64,000 nt of DNA, from contig CANNHN010000003.1 of assembly GCA_947504725.1 (NCBI GenBank), forward strand, positions 386,734 through 450,733. Direction: 5' to 3'. The notes beneath the pieces were generated by a model. It had not been told where the DNA came from. It ran no database searches and saw only the letters and a program-made list of their open reading frames with translations. The stretch comes from Bacteroidota bacterium. GTDB lineage: Bacteria; Bacteroidota; Bacteroidia; 2-12-FULL-35-15. The position numbers were made by a program, and so were the translations under genes. This document shows, one piece after another, positions 44,812 to 52,523 of the stretch; the first letter of the stretch is position 1; each line of letters begins with the position of its first letter.

Positions 44812-45542
44812 TTGTGCAAAAGTCTGTGCTCACTATTTAATGTTTCGTAATAACGTGTTAAGTTTCGTCTCATAAAATGAATTCCTATTGTGAAGTTCAC
44901 TCCTGTTTGTTTGTTTTTGTTTGCAATGTTGAATTGCAATCCAAGTTTACAGTGAACTCGAATCGTTGGGTTTATTTTGCGCTCGTAGCCAGTAAATGGC
45001 TCGAGAGTGGTTTGAGCTCCGTTATTATATTTTACACCCATAAAGTTGAATTCGGAGCCCCAGAAATAGCTATTCTTAGTTTGATAAGTTGTTTTCCCAA
45101 GATATTTCTGATAACCCATTCCGAATTTGGTAATTGAGTAAGGAGTCGCAGGAGAATGTGTAAGATGTGTGTACAATAGTTTGTTCCCTCGCAAAGCAAA
45201 GCCGAGCTTAAACTGAATTCCAAATGCTTGACCAGCCATGGGCTCATTTCTAAAAACCGAAAAATAAGGAGTGTTATAGTAACCCATATTTGTTCCGCAA
45301 AAAAATGTTTTCAGTTTTTTACCTTGAACGGTATCAATTGTTGACCATGGAATTATACTAATGGATTCATCAACTTTTTTGATTTTCAGATTTGTGGAGT
45401 CACAAAGTATGATTGTCCCTGTTTGTGAGTTGCCGTCTTTTAGAACTACTTCATCGGTAAGTAATTTCCTGTAGTTGTTGCAACTAGTAAAAACAGCTGA
45501 AACACATATAAAAATTAGAATATTGCTTAAATATCTTTTCAT
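44808..45542 (-). CDS. Putative outer membrane lipoprotein with barrel-like C-terminus
   Basis: A 244-residue protein with a lipobox (SAVFTSC at about 15-21). The early part has a small beta domain (VVLKDGNSQTGTIILCDSTNLKIKK with ISIIPWSTIDTVQGKK, a motif typical of SH3-like strands). The last 130 residues show alternating hydrophobic strands (AFGIQFKLGFALRG; YSITKFGMGYQKYLG; VNFTIGIHFM), suggesting a beta-barrel-like fold or outer membrane contact. No known family is recognised. It is co-translated with the CotH gene (ATGA overlap), so the pair may act together at the surface. Confidence 0.7.
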   Translation of the reverse strand: MKRYLSNILIFICVSAVFTSCNNYRKLLTDEVVLKDGNSQTGTIILCDSTNLKIKKVDESISIIPWSTIDTVQGKKLKTFFCGTNMGYYNTPYFSVFRNEPMAGQAFGIQFKLGFALRGNKLLYTHLTHSPATPYSITKFGMGYQKYLGKTTYQTKNSYFWGSEFNFMGVKYNNGAQTTLEPFTGYERKINPTIRVHCKLGLQFNIANKNKQTGVNFTIGIHFMRRNLTRYYETLNSEHRLLHK

Positions 45543-45623
45543 ATTGGAATAGGGAAAATGCTAATGCTAAGATACGATTTTATTGGCTGGCAATGAAAAG
45601 TGAGCAAAACGGTTAATTTTGTT

Positions 45624-47186
45624 TTATTTTCTCATTCTTTTCAAACTGGAATGAATATACTTTTCGGTAGGTAATAAACTTTTTTGAATTCGTTTTGCAT
45701 AATGAATGGAATCTAAAATCTCTCGTTGTTTTTCTTCAATGATTGCTTTTTGAACTCGAGTTGTCCTTAAGGTACGAACAATATATCCTGCAAATACAAT
45801 AACCAAAAGTAATCCAACAATTACAGACCATATTACAATTTGTTGAAAACGATTTTTTTCTTGAGCTACTAAACGTTCTTTTTCTTGCTGTTCTTTTATG
45901 ACCGCTTCCTTTTTATCGTATTCATATTTTAATTGACTTTTTATACTTGCTTTGCGGTTCGTTTCATTTGTAATGCTATCCCTAAAGATGATGAATTGTT
46001 TGTAGTGTTCAAATGCTCCTTTGTAATTTCCACTTGCTGAATCTATTCTTGACTGCAAGCGTTCAGCGCGAAAAATGCAGTCTGCTATTCCAAGATTTTT
46101 TGAAATGGTTAGTGAACTATCTGTATAAGAAAGTGCTAGCTTGAAATTTTTTTGTTTTTCATTTTGACTTTCTGCAAGTGAAAAAAGTTTTAAATATGCT
46201 GCACCAATACAATTGTAAGTATTTGCAATTCCTCTTTTATCTTGCGTTGCTTTCTGTATGATTAAGCTTTTCTCAAAATAGATTAATGCCAAGGTTGGGT
46301 TGCCATCATCAAAATTTAAACTTCCAATTGCACTTAAAACTGCAGCTAGATCTCTTTTGTCGCCAAGTTCTTCTCTTATTTTTAAACTTTTGTTATAATA
46401 TTCTAATGCTTTTTTGAATTCCTTTTTACTTTTATAATAAGTTCCAATATTTATAAGTGCATATGCAGTACCTGCTTTGTATTCTGCTTCTTCGAATAGC
46501 TTTAAGCTTTTTGTGAAATATTCTAATGCTTTTGTTAAATCACCCTGATTATTATAAATAAGTGCAATGCTGTTTAATGAATTAGCTTGTCCTTTTTTAT
46601 TTCCAATCTCTTCATTAATTTTCAAACTATTATTAAAACATTGCAAAGCATTATTAATATCAGCTTGTTTGTTAAATGCAAGACCAATGTTGTTGTATAA
46701 CAATGCAGTTCCTTCTTTATCACCAATTTCTAAGTGTGTTTTTAAACTTTTTTGATAGTAGCTTATTGCCATTGAAATATCACCTTGGTTTTCATAAAGG
46801 GCTGCTATGTTGTTAAGTGAACTAGCTAGTCCATTTTTGTCATTTAATTCTTCTTGAATTTGTAATCCGCGTCTTAAATTTTCGAATGCTTTTGTTGTTT
46901 CGCCTTGATTGTAATAAAGAAATCCAATATTGTTAAATGAAGCAGCTTCAATTTTTTTAACGTCTAACCTATTGGACTCTTTGGCAAGTGTATCCCAATA
47001 GCCAATTCTAAAGATAGAAGCAACTTCACCAATTTCTGCACGTAAACGGATTCGAGTTGTGTCGTGTTTTGCATTTTTTAGTGCAAGTTGAAGCGAGTCA
47101 AGATGTGAGGATTGCGAAAAGGATGTGTATGTGCAAAAATTAATTGCAAAAAATGTAAAAATTAAATGGAGTGTTTTTATTGACAT
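45624..47186 (-). CDS. TPR protein with transmembrane helix, lacking the phosphatase domain
   Basis: A 520-residue protein with signal peptide (1-24), at least nine TPR units (pattern SxNNIALxYxxQGDxxxALxxY), a transmembrane helix (about 450-470, IVIWSVIVGLLLVIVFAGYIV) and a short cytosolic tail. The tail reads REILDSIHYAKRIQKSLLPTEKYIHSSL and then ends. This linker precedes a SpoIIE phosphatase in sister proteins such as that at 12375, but here it stops after about 10 residues. From memory, such short forms are common in this phylum, so it may be a normal type rather than a truncation. Co-transcribed with proline dehydrogenase (TAATG overlap). Confidence 0.88.
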   Translation of the reverse strand: MSIKTLHLIFTFFAINFCTYTSFSQSSHLDSLQLALKNAKHDTTRIRLRAEIGEVASIFRIGYWDTLAKESNRLDVKKIEAASFNNIGFLYYNQGETTKAFENLRRGLQIQEELNDKNGLASSLNNIAALYENQGDISMAISYYQKSLKTHLEIGDKEGTALLYNNIGLAFNKQADINNALQCFNNSLKINEEIGNKKGQANSLNSIALIYNNQGDLTKALEYFTKSLKLFEEAEYKAGTAYALINIGTYYKSKKEFKKALEYYNKSLKIREELGDKRDLAAVLSAIGSLNFDDGNPTLALIYFEKSLIIQKATQDKRGIANTYNCIGAAYLKLFSLAESQNEKQKNFKLALSYTDSSLTISKNLGIADCIFRAERLQSRIDSASGNYKGAFEHYKQFIIFRDSITNETNRKASIKSQLKYEYDKKEAVIKEQQEKERLVAQEKNRFQQIVIWSVIVGLLLVIVFAGYIVRTLRTTRVQKAIIEEKQREILDSIHYAKRIQKSLLPTEKYIHSSLKRMRK

Positions 47187-48352
47187 TATTTTTGCCTTCT
47201 TCTCTCTTTCTCTTTAATAATCAAACTCAATTCTCTCCCTGTTTGTCCTTTAACAGATGTGTTTTCCTGGGCTCTGCGAATTAAATATGGCAATACTTCA
47301 TTTACTGGACCATAAGGAACATATTTAGCAACATTGTAGTTGGCATTTGCTAAGTTGAAACTGATATGATCACTCATTCCCAATAACTGGGAAAAATAAA
47401 TATGTTTATTGTCAGAAGAAATATTTTTTCTCTGCATCAGCTCCGCAAGTTTCATTGAACTGTCTTCATTGTGTGTGCCTGCGCAAATAGCAATTTTAGA
47501 AATGTTGTTAGCACAAAATTCAATGGCTGCATCGTAATCTTTGTCAGTATCTTCTTTGGTATCTTGAATAGGAGAAGGATAATTGTTTTCTTCAGCTCGT
47601 TTGCGTTCTTTTTCCATGTACGCACCGCGCACCAACTTTGCACCTAAAAAGTAATTTGATTTTTCTGCTAATTCAAAAGAATATTTTAAATATGACAATC
47701 GGTCTTTACGATACAATTGAAAAGTATTGTAAACAATAGCTTTTTCTTTATTGTAAAGTTGCATCATCTGGTTGGCTACCATATCTATTGCTTCCTGAAT
47801 CCAGCTTTCTTCAGCATCTATAAAGATTGGAATTCCTGCTTCGTTAGCTGCTTTACAAATTGCATTAATTCGATTTTTTATTCTTTCATATTCTAGATGT
47901 TCTTCAGCAGACAAAGCAATTTTAGCGCTTACTTTCTCCAAAATAGCAAATCGACCTAATCCAGTGACTTTAAAAACACAAAATGGAATATGAATATCGT
48001 TTTTTGCTTTGCGGATGGTTGCAACTGTTTCGTTTGTGCAAGCGTCAAAATCGTTTTCGGATTCTTTTCCTTCTACGGAATAGTCGAGGATAGTTCCAAC
48101 ATTATATTTCCCTAACTCATTAATTGCTTTGGAGCATTCCTCAATCGTTTCTCCTCCGCAAAACTGCTTGAATATTGTTGCTTTGATAATTCCCTTTATA
48201 GGTAAGTGCATTTTGATAGCAAAGTTGGTTAATGATTTTCCCAAAGAAACAAAAGTAGGGTTGGAAACCATTTTAAAAAGCCAGTATGAACGATTAAGAT
48301 CTTTATTGGATTTTCCTGAAAAAGAAACTTCTGTATTGTTGAATGATAACAT
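47186..48352 (-). CDS. Proline dehydrogenase
   Basis: This 388-residue flavoenzyme oxidises proline to pyrroline-5-carboxylate. It has the TIM barrel motifs LGAKLVRGAYMEKERKRAEE, IAICAGTHNEDSSM, YFSQLLGMSDHISF and VLPYLIRRAQEN. The last holds the two Arg residues that bind the proline carboxylate. It is the monofunctional form, with no P5C dehydrogenase domain, usual in this phylum. It is transcribed divergently from aroB and is followed by the TPR gene with stop/start overlap. Confidence 0.94.
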   Translation of the reverse strand: MLSFNNTEVSFSGKSNKDLNRSYWLFKMVSNPTFVSLGKSLTNFAIKMHLPIKGIIKATIFKQFCGGETIEECSKAINELGKYNVGTILDYSVEGKESENDFDACTNETVATIRKAKNDIHIPFCVFKVTGLGRFAILEKVSAKIALSAEEHLEYERIKNRINAICKAANEAGIPIFIDAEESWIQEAIDMVANQMMQLYNKEKAIVYNTFQLYRKDRLSYLKYSFELAEKSNYFLGAKLVRGAYMEKERKRAEENNYPSPIQDTKEDTDKDYDAAIEFCANNISKIAICAGTHNEDSSMKLAELMQRKNISSDNKHIYFSQLLGMSDHISFNLANANYNVAKYVPYGPVNEVLPYLIRRAQENTSVKGQTGRELSLIIKEKERRRQK

Positions 48353-48424
48353 AGCTGAAATTTAAGCATGCAAATATAGTAAAATACCTTCATTTAATTG
48401 ATGCTGCAATCATTGAGTTTTTCT

Positions 48425-48432
48425 TATATTTG
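48425..48432 (+). promoter_or_regulatory. Candidate -7 element for aroB-aroA
   Basis: TATATTTG is a perfect TAnnTTTG, 19 bases before ATG 48452. It lies downstream of an earlier ATG at 48398, so it supports the later start. Confidence 0.6.
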
Positions 48433-48451
48433 TCTTGCTACAATACAATTT

Positions 48452-49543
48452 ATGACTGAAATTCGATCCAATAATTATTCTGTTTTTATTTCTAATGATA
48501 TCGCTAAAGAAATCAACCGATTTTTAAAAGCGAATAAAACAAAATATTCTAAGCTTTTTATTTTAGTAGATGAAAATTCGTTGAAATTTTGTTATCCTCA
48601 ATTGGTTGAAAAGATAGAAGCATTTGAAGATGGTGAAATCATTGAAATTGATAGTGGAGAACAAAGTAAAACACTTGAGGTATGTATTCAAATTTGGAGC
48701 GCTTTGAGCGAATATGGTGCTGATAGAAAATCCCTTTTTGTGAACATTGGTGGCGGAGTGATTGGCGATATGGGCGGATTTATTGCTTCTACTTTTAAAC
48801 GTGGAATCGATTTTATAAATATTCCTACAACATTGTTATCTCAGGTAGACGCCTCTATTGGTGGGAAAGTAGGAGTAGACCTCAATCATCTTAAAAATGA
48901 AATTGGTGTTTTTAATAATCCTGCAGCTGTTTTTATTAACAGTGCATTTTTAAATTCATTGGATAAGCGCCAAATTCTATCAGGTTTTGCAGAGATAATA
49001 AAACACGCTCTTATTGCTGATGAAAACTATTGGAGAAAAGTTATGAATGCAGATTTCGCAGATTTGAATTCTTTTGAGGAGTTGATTAAAACTTCTATAC
49101 ATATTAAAAACACAATTGTTTTAGAAGATCCGACCGAGCAAAATGTTAGAAAAGTTTTAAATTTTGGTCACACAATTGGACATGCTATTGAGACTTTTTC
49201 TCTTGAACATGAAAATAAAAAACATTTGTTGCACGGAGAAGCAATTGCAGTAGGTATGGTTTGCGAAGCTTATCTTTCCCACAAAATATGCAAATTGTCG
49301 AAAGATGAGTTAAAAGAAATTACAGAATTTATTATTGGAAAATTCAAGTCGGTGAAGTTAGATGAATTAGATTTCCATAGATTGATTGAGTTAATGCAAC
49401 ACGATAAGAAAAACGAAAAGGGCGACATTAATTTTTCATTGTTGTCAGAAATAGGAAAGTGTGAAATAAATAAAAAAGCAAAAGCTGATCAAATTATTGA
49501 ATCGCTAAAATATTACACAGAACAAATTAAATTGATGAAATAA
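48452..49543 (+). CDS. aroB: 3-dehydroquinate synthase
   Basis: AroB makes 3-dehydroquinate from DAHP in the shikimate pathway using NAD and zinc. The protein is 363 residues from ATG 48452, with the NAD-binding GGGVIGDMGGFIAS, zinc ligands in FAEIIKHALI (Glu), FGHTIGHAIE (His) and HGEAIAVGM (His). An upstream ATG (48398) would add 18 residues but lies before the promoter element, so it is rejected. aroA starts at the stop (TAATG), so both genes are coupled. Confidence 0.96.
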   Translation: MTEIRSNNYSVFISNDIAKEINRFLKANKTKYSKLFILVDENSLKFCYPQLVEKIEAFEDGEIIEIDSGEQSKTLEVCIQIWSALSEYGADRKSLFVNIGGGVIGDMGGFIASTFKRGIDFINIPTTLLSQVDASIGGKVGVDLNHLKNEIGVFNNPAAVFINSAFLNSLDKRQILSGFAEIIKHALIADENYWRKVMNADFADLNSFEELIKTSIHIKNTIVLEDPTEQNVRKVLNFGHTIGHAIETFSLEHENKKHLLHGEAIAVGMVCEAYLSHKICKLSKDELKEITEFIIGKFKSVKLDELDFHRLIELMQHDKKNEKGDINFSLLSEIGKCEINKKAKADQIIESLKYYTEQIKLMK

Positions 49544-50823
49544 TGAGATACACGATTTCTCATCCTACAAAAAAAATAATAGGAACAATTGAACTCACTG
49601 CATCTAAAAGCGAAAGCAACAGAGCATTAATCATTCAAGCATTGTGTTCAGAAAAATTTGAAATTTCAAATCTTGCAAAAGCACAAGATACTGTTACACT
49701 CAATCAAATTCTGCATTCGGATGTCACTCAAAGCGAAGTTGAAGGGGCACTCCTCGATGTTGGAGCGGCAGGAACAACTATGCGTTTTTTAGCAGCATAT
49801 TTTTCTACGAAAATCGGAACACATACTTTAACTGGTTCCGAAAGAATGAAAAAGAGACCGATTGGAATTTTAGTAAATGCATTGAGAGATTTGGGTGCCC
49901 ATATCCAATATTTAGATAAAGAAGGATATCCTCCATTAAAAATTACAGGAAAAGCATTGAAGGGTGGCGAAATTGAAATGGATGGAAATGTTAGTAGTCA
50001 ATTTATTTCCGCATTGTTATTGATTTCTCCTGAATTGCAAAATGGATTAGTAATTAAGTTTAAAGGTGAAGTAACATCTCGTCCATACATTAACATGACT
50101 TTGAAAATGATGGAAGAGTTTCGTGTCTACGGTCAATGGCATGAGAATTCTATTTCTGTTAGCAAACAGAATTATCATAAAAAGAGCGAAGAAGATTATA
50201 CTTACAAAGTAGAAGGAGATTGGAGTGCAGTATCTTACTGGTATGCAATGGTAGCCTTGAGCTCAGAAGCTGATTTAACAATCAAAGGGTTAAAACATCC
50301 AAGTTTACAAGGCGATTCAATTCTAGCAGATGTATTCACTTTTTTTGGAGTAAAAACGGAATATCTCACAGACGGAATTAGAATTACAAAAAACAGAATC
50401 AAGGATGAACATTTTGGCTTCGATTTTTCTGATTGTCCTGATATCGCACAAACAGTGGCCGTTGTTGTTAGCGCATTAAAAATTCCTGCTTTATTTAATG
50501 GACTGCATACGCTAAGAATAAAAGAAACGGATAGGATAGAGGCCTTAAAAGTAGAATTAAAAAAAGTTGGAACAGAAGTAGAAATATTAAATGATAATAG
50601 TATTAAGATTATTCCTCCTAAAGTTGTCACCCTGAGCGGAGTCGAAGGGCAACAACTAACAACCATTCAAACTTATGAAGATCACCGTATGGCAATGGCC
50701 TTTTCTGCTTTAGCTATGAAGCTAAATGAAATTACAATTGAAGATCCTGAAGTTGTAAAAAAATCTTACCCTAATTTCTGGAACGATTTAAAAAGTTTGG
50801 GATTTGAGATTAAAGAATCATAA
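49543..50823 (+). CDS. aroA: 3-phosphoshikimate 1-carboxyvinyltransferase (EPSP synthase) with repeat-encoded insertion
   Basis: EPSP synthase joins shikimate-3-phosphate and PEP. The 426-residue protein has the expected motifs ASKSESNRALIIQAL, DVGAAGTTMRFLAAY, SSQFISALLL, DCPDIAQTVAV, KETDRIEALK and EDHRMAMAFSALA. In front of the last one, where relatives have a short loop, the phrase VVTLSGVEGQQL is encoded by a copy of the dispersed repeat (50626-50649), in frame. The catalytic residues all seem intact, so the enzyme is probably active. It is translationally coupled to aroB. Confidence 0.95.
   Translation: MRYTISHPTKKIIGTIELTASKSESNRALIIQALCSEKFEISNLAKAQDTVTLNQILHSDVTQSEVEGALLDVGAAGTTMRFLAAYFSTKIGTHTLTGSERMKKRPIGILVNALRDLGAHIQYLDKEGYPPLKITGKALKGGEIEMDGNVSSQFISALLLISPELQNGLVIKFKGEVTSRPYINMTLKMMEEFRVYGQWHENSISVSKQNYHKKSEEDYTYKVEGDWSAVSYWYAMVALSSEADLTIKGLKHPSLQGDSILADVFTFFGVKTEYLTDGIRITKNRIKDEHFGFDFSDCPDIAQTVAVVVSALKIPALFNGLHTLRIKETDRIEALKVELKKVGTEVEILNDNSIKIIPPKVVTLSGVEGQQLTTIQTYEDHRMAMAFSALAMKLNEITIEDPEVVKKSYPNFWNDLKSLGFEIKES
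50626..50649. repeat. Dispersed repeat copy inside aroA
   Basis: gtcaccctgagcggagtcga continuing aggg matches the family core (gagcggagtcgaag). It is in frame and encodes VTLSGVEG just before the conserved EDHRMAMA motif. Confidence 0.88.
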
Positions 50824-50829
50824 AAGATT

Positions 50830-50951
50830 GTCATCTCGACCGATTGTTGTCATCTCGACCGAAGTGGAGAGATCATATTTTTATCATATTAAAACACAGT
50901 AAATAAAAAATCATTTTTTATCATAAAAATCATAAAAAATCTGCGTTCCAA
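50830..50951. repeat. Repeat remnants after aroA
   Basis: gtcatctcgaccga occurs at 50830 and again at 50849, the second extended to gaagtggagagatc, forming an imperfect hairpin. At 50933 the phrase aaaaaatctgcgttccaa is the short form of the 41425 element. Both lie between convergent aroA and the MATE gene. Confidence 0.65.
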
Positions 50952-50975
50952 TTTTTGCATAGTGGGTGACGAAAA

Positions 50976-52334
50976 TTAGATTCGCTTACTCACATAATTA
51001 AATCTCCAAAGTAGAAACACTGCAGCAATGGTAAGCCCTAACGACAAGCCATACCAAATGCCTTCAACACCTAAATTCATTTTAAACCCAAAAACATAAC
51101 TCATCGGTAAGCCGATTGCCCAATAGGCAATTAGGGTAATGATGGTTGGAATTTTTACATCTTTAACTCCTCGTAAAGCGCCCAAACCTACAACTTGAAC
51201 GCCATCACTCAATTGAAAAAATGCTGCTATAACAAGTAAAGATGAAGCAATCGAAATTACATTTGATTCTTTACTAAAAAGCGTTGGTATAAATTGCTGG
51301 AACAGAATAAATAAAACAGCCATCAGTCCCATGAAGATTAAAACCATTGCAAAAGCACTAAATCCAGCTGTTCTAACACCTTCTCTGCTTTTTAATCCCA
51401 ATTGATTTCCTACTCTTACCGATGCTGCTGCTGATAATCCACTGGCCATCATATAAGTGCTTGCTGCGATACTCAATGCTATTTGATGTGCGGCTTGAGC
51501 ATCCGGACTAATCCAACCAATCATAATAACTGCAAAGGCGAATGCTCCAACTTCAAATACCCATTGCAATCCAGACGGAATTCCTATCGCAAGAATTTTT
51601 TTCACTAATAGCTTGTCAATTCTAATGAAGTCGCGAATCGTAAAATTAAATCCTTCCCAATAAATTTTGAAATGCTTATTATAATAAACATAAACAAACA
51701 TTGCTATAGCCATTGCAACACGTGAAATAAAACTTGCCCAGCAGGAGCCCATCAATCCCATTTCTGGAAATCCCCAATGACCAAAAATCATCAAATAGTT
51801 TAACAGAATATTTAATAAGTTGGAAACAACGGTAATCCACATCGCAATTCTTGTAAAAGAAAGTCCTTCCGTAAATTGTTTAAACCCAGAAAAAATACAA
51901 AGTGGAATCATTCCTAACATCATCACATTTAAGAATGGAATCGCTAAATCAACCACTTCTTGTTTTTGATTAAATAGATTTAAAATAGGGGAAATGGAAA
52001 ATAGAAGCAAAAAAAGTAAGAATCCTAAAATCGTGTTAATGAAAATTCCATTTTTTAACAAAGCTGCATTTTCCAAGTGATTTTTTGAACTATCAGCCGC
52101 TGCAACCAAAGGAGTAACTCCGTAAGAAACTCCCAACCCGAATACTAAGACTAGCGTATATAAACTATTTGATAACGCAACTGCGGCTTGCTCAATGGTT
52201 CCAATTTGCCCAACCATTGCTGTATCCACAACCCCCACCATAATATGTCCTAATTGACTTATGACTACTGGATATGCAAGTAAAAATGTGGCTTTGTAAT
52301 TAGTGAGATAGTTTTTGGAAAGTAAATTTGACAT
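50976..52334 (-). CDS. MATE-family multidrug efflux transporter
   Basis: An integral membrane protein of 452 residues with 12 hydrophobic segments and the two-fold MATE repeat. The start has AYPVVISQLGHIMVGVVDTAMVGQIG, a MATE signature. The second half has IGIPSGLQWVFEVGAFAFAVIMIGWISPDAQAAHQIAL, with the matching motif. Such proteins export cationic drugs or metabolites in exchange for Na+ or H+. It stands alone, convergent with aroA and divergent from the surface protein gene at 52524. Its substrate is unknown. Confidence 0.93.
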   Translation of the reverse strand: MSNLLSKNYLTNYKATFLLAYPVVISQLGHIMVGVVDTAMVGQIGTIEQAAVALSNSLYTLVLVFGLGVSYGVTPLVAAADSSKNHLENAALLKNGIFINTILGFLLFLLLFSISPILNLFNQKQEVVDLAIPFLNVMMLGMIPLCIFSGFKQFTEGLSFTRIAMWITVVSNLLNILLNYLMIFGHWGFPEMGLMGSCWASFISRVAMAIAMFVYVYYNKHFKIYWEGFNFTIRDFIRIDKLLVKKILAIGIPSGLQWVFEVGAFAFAVIMIGWISPDAQAAHQIALSIAASTYMMASGLSAAASVRVGNQLGLKSREGVRTAGFSAFAMVLIFMGLMAVLFILFQQFIPTLFSKESNVISIASSLLVIAAFFQLSDGVQVVGLGALRGVKDVKIPTIITLIAYWAIGLPMSYVFGFKMNLGVEGIWYGLSLGLTIAAVFLLWRFNYVSKRI

Positions 52335-52475
52335 AATGTCGTAAAGGTAATTTAATCTTCAGAACTTTAGACTCGTTCGTTTAAATAGCTTAAATCATCT
52401 ATTTTTATAAACAACATGCAACTTCGAAGACTAAAAAATCGTCTAATTAACGTGGTGATTAATATGAAGTTTTAT

Positions 52476-52483
52476 TATATTTG
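52476..52483 (+). promoter_or_regulatory. Candidate -7 element for the surface protein gene at 52524
   Basis: TATATTTG matches TAnnTTTG, 40 bases before the ATG. No TTTG at the right upstream distance. Confidence 0.5.
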
Positions 52484-52523
52484 TCCTCATCATTTTAAAA
52501 ATCTATAAATCAAACACTTATAA

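Noticed and set aside
48398..48451. Upstream ATG start for aroB
   Set aside because: It lies before the TATATTTG promoter element and its residues are not AroB-like.
50235..50666. Minus-strand open frame of 143 codons
   Set aside because: It is antisense to the well-defined aroA gene.
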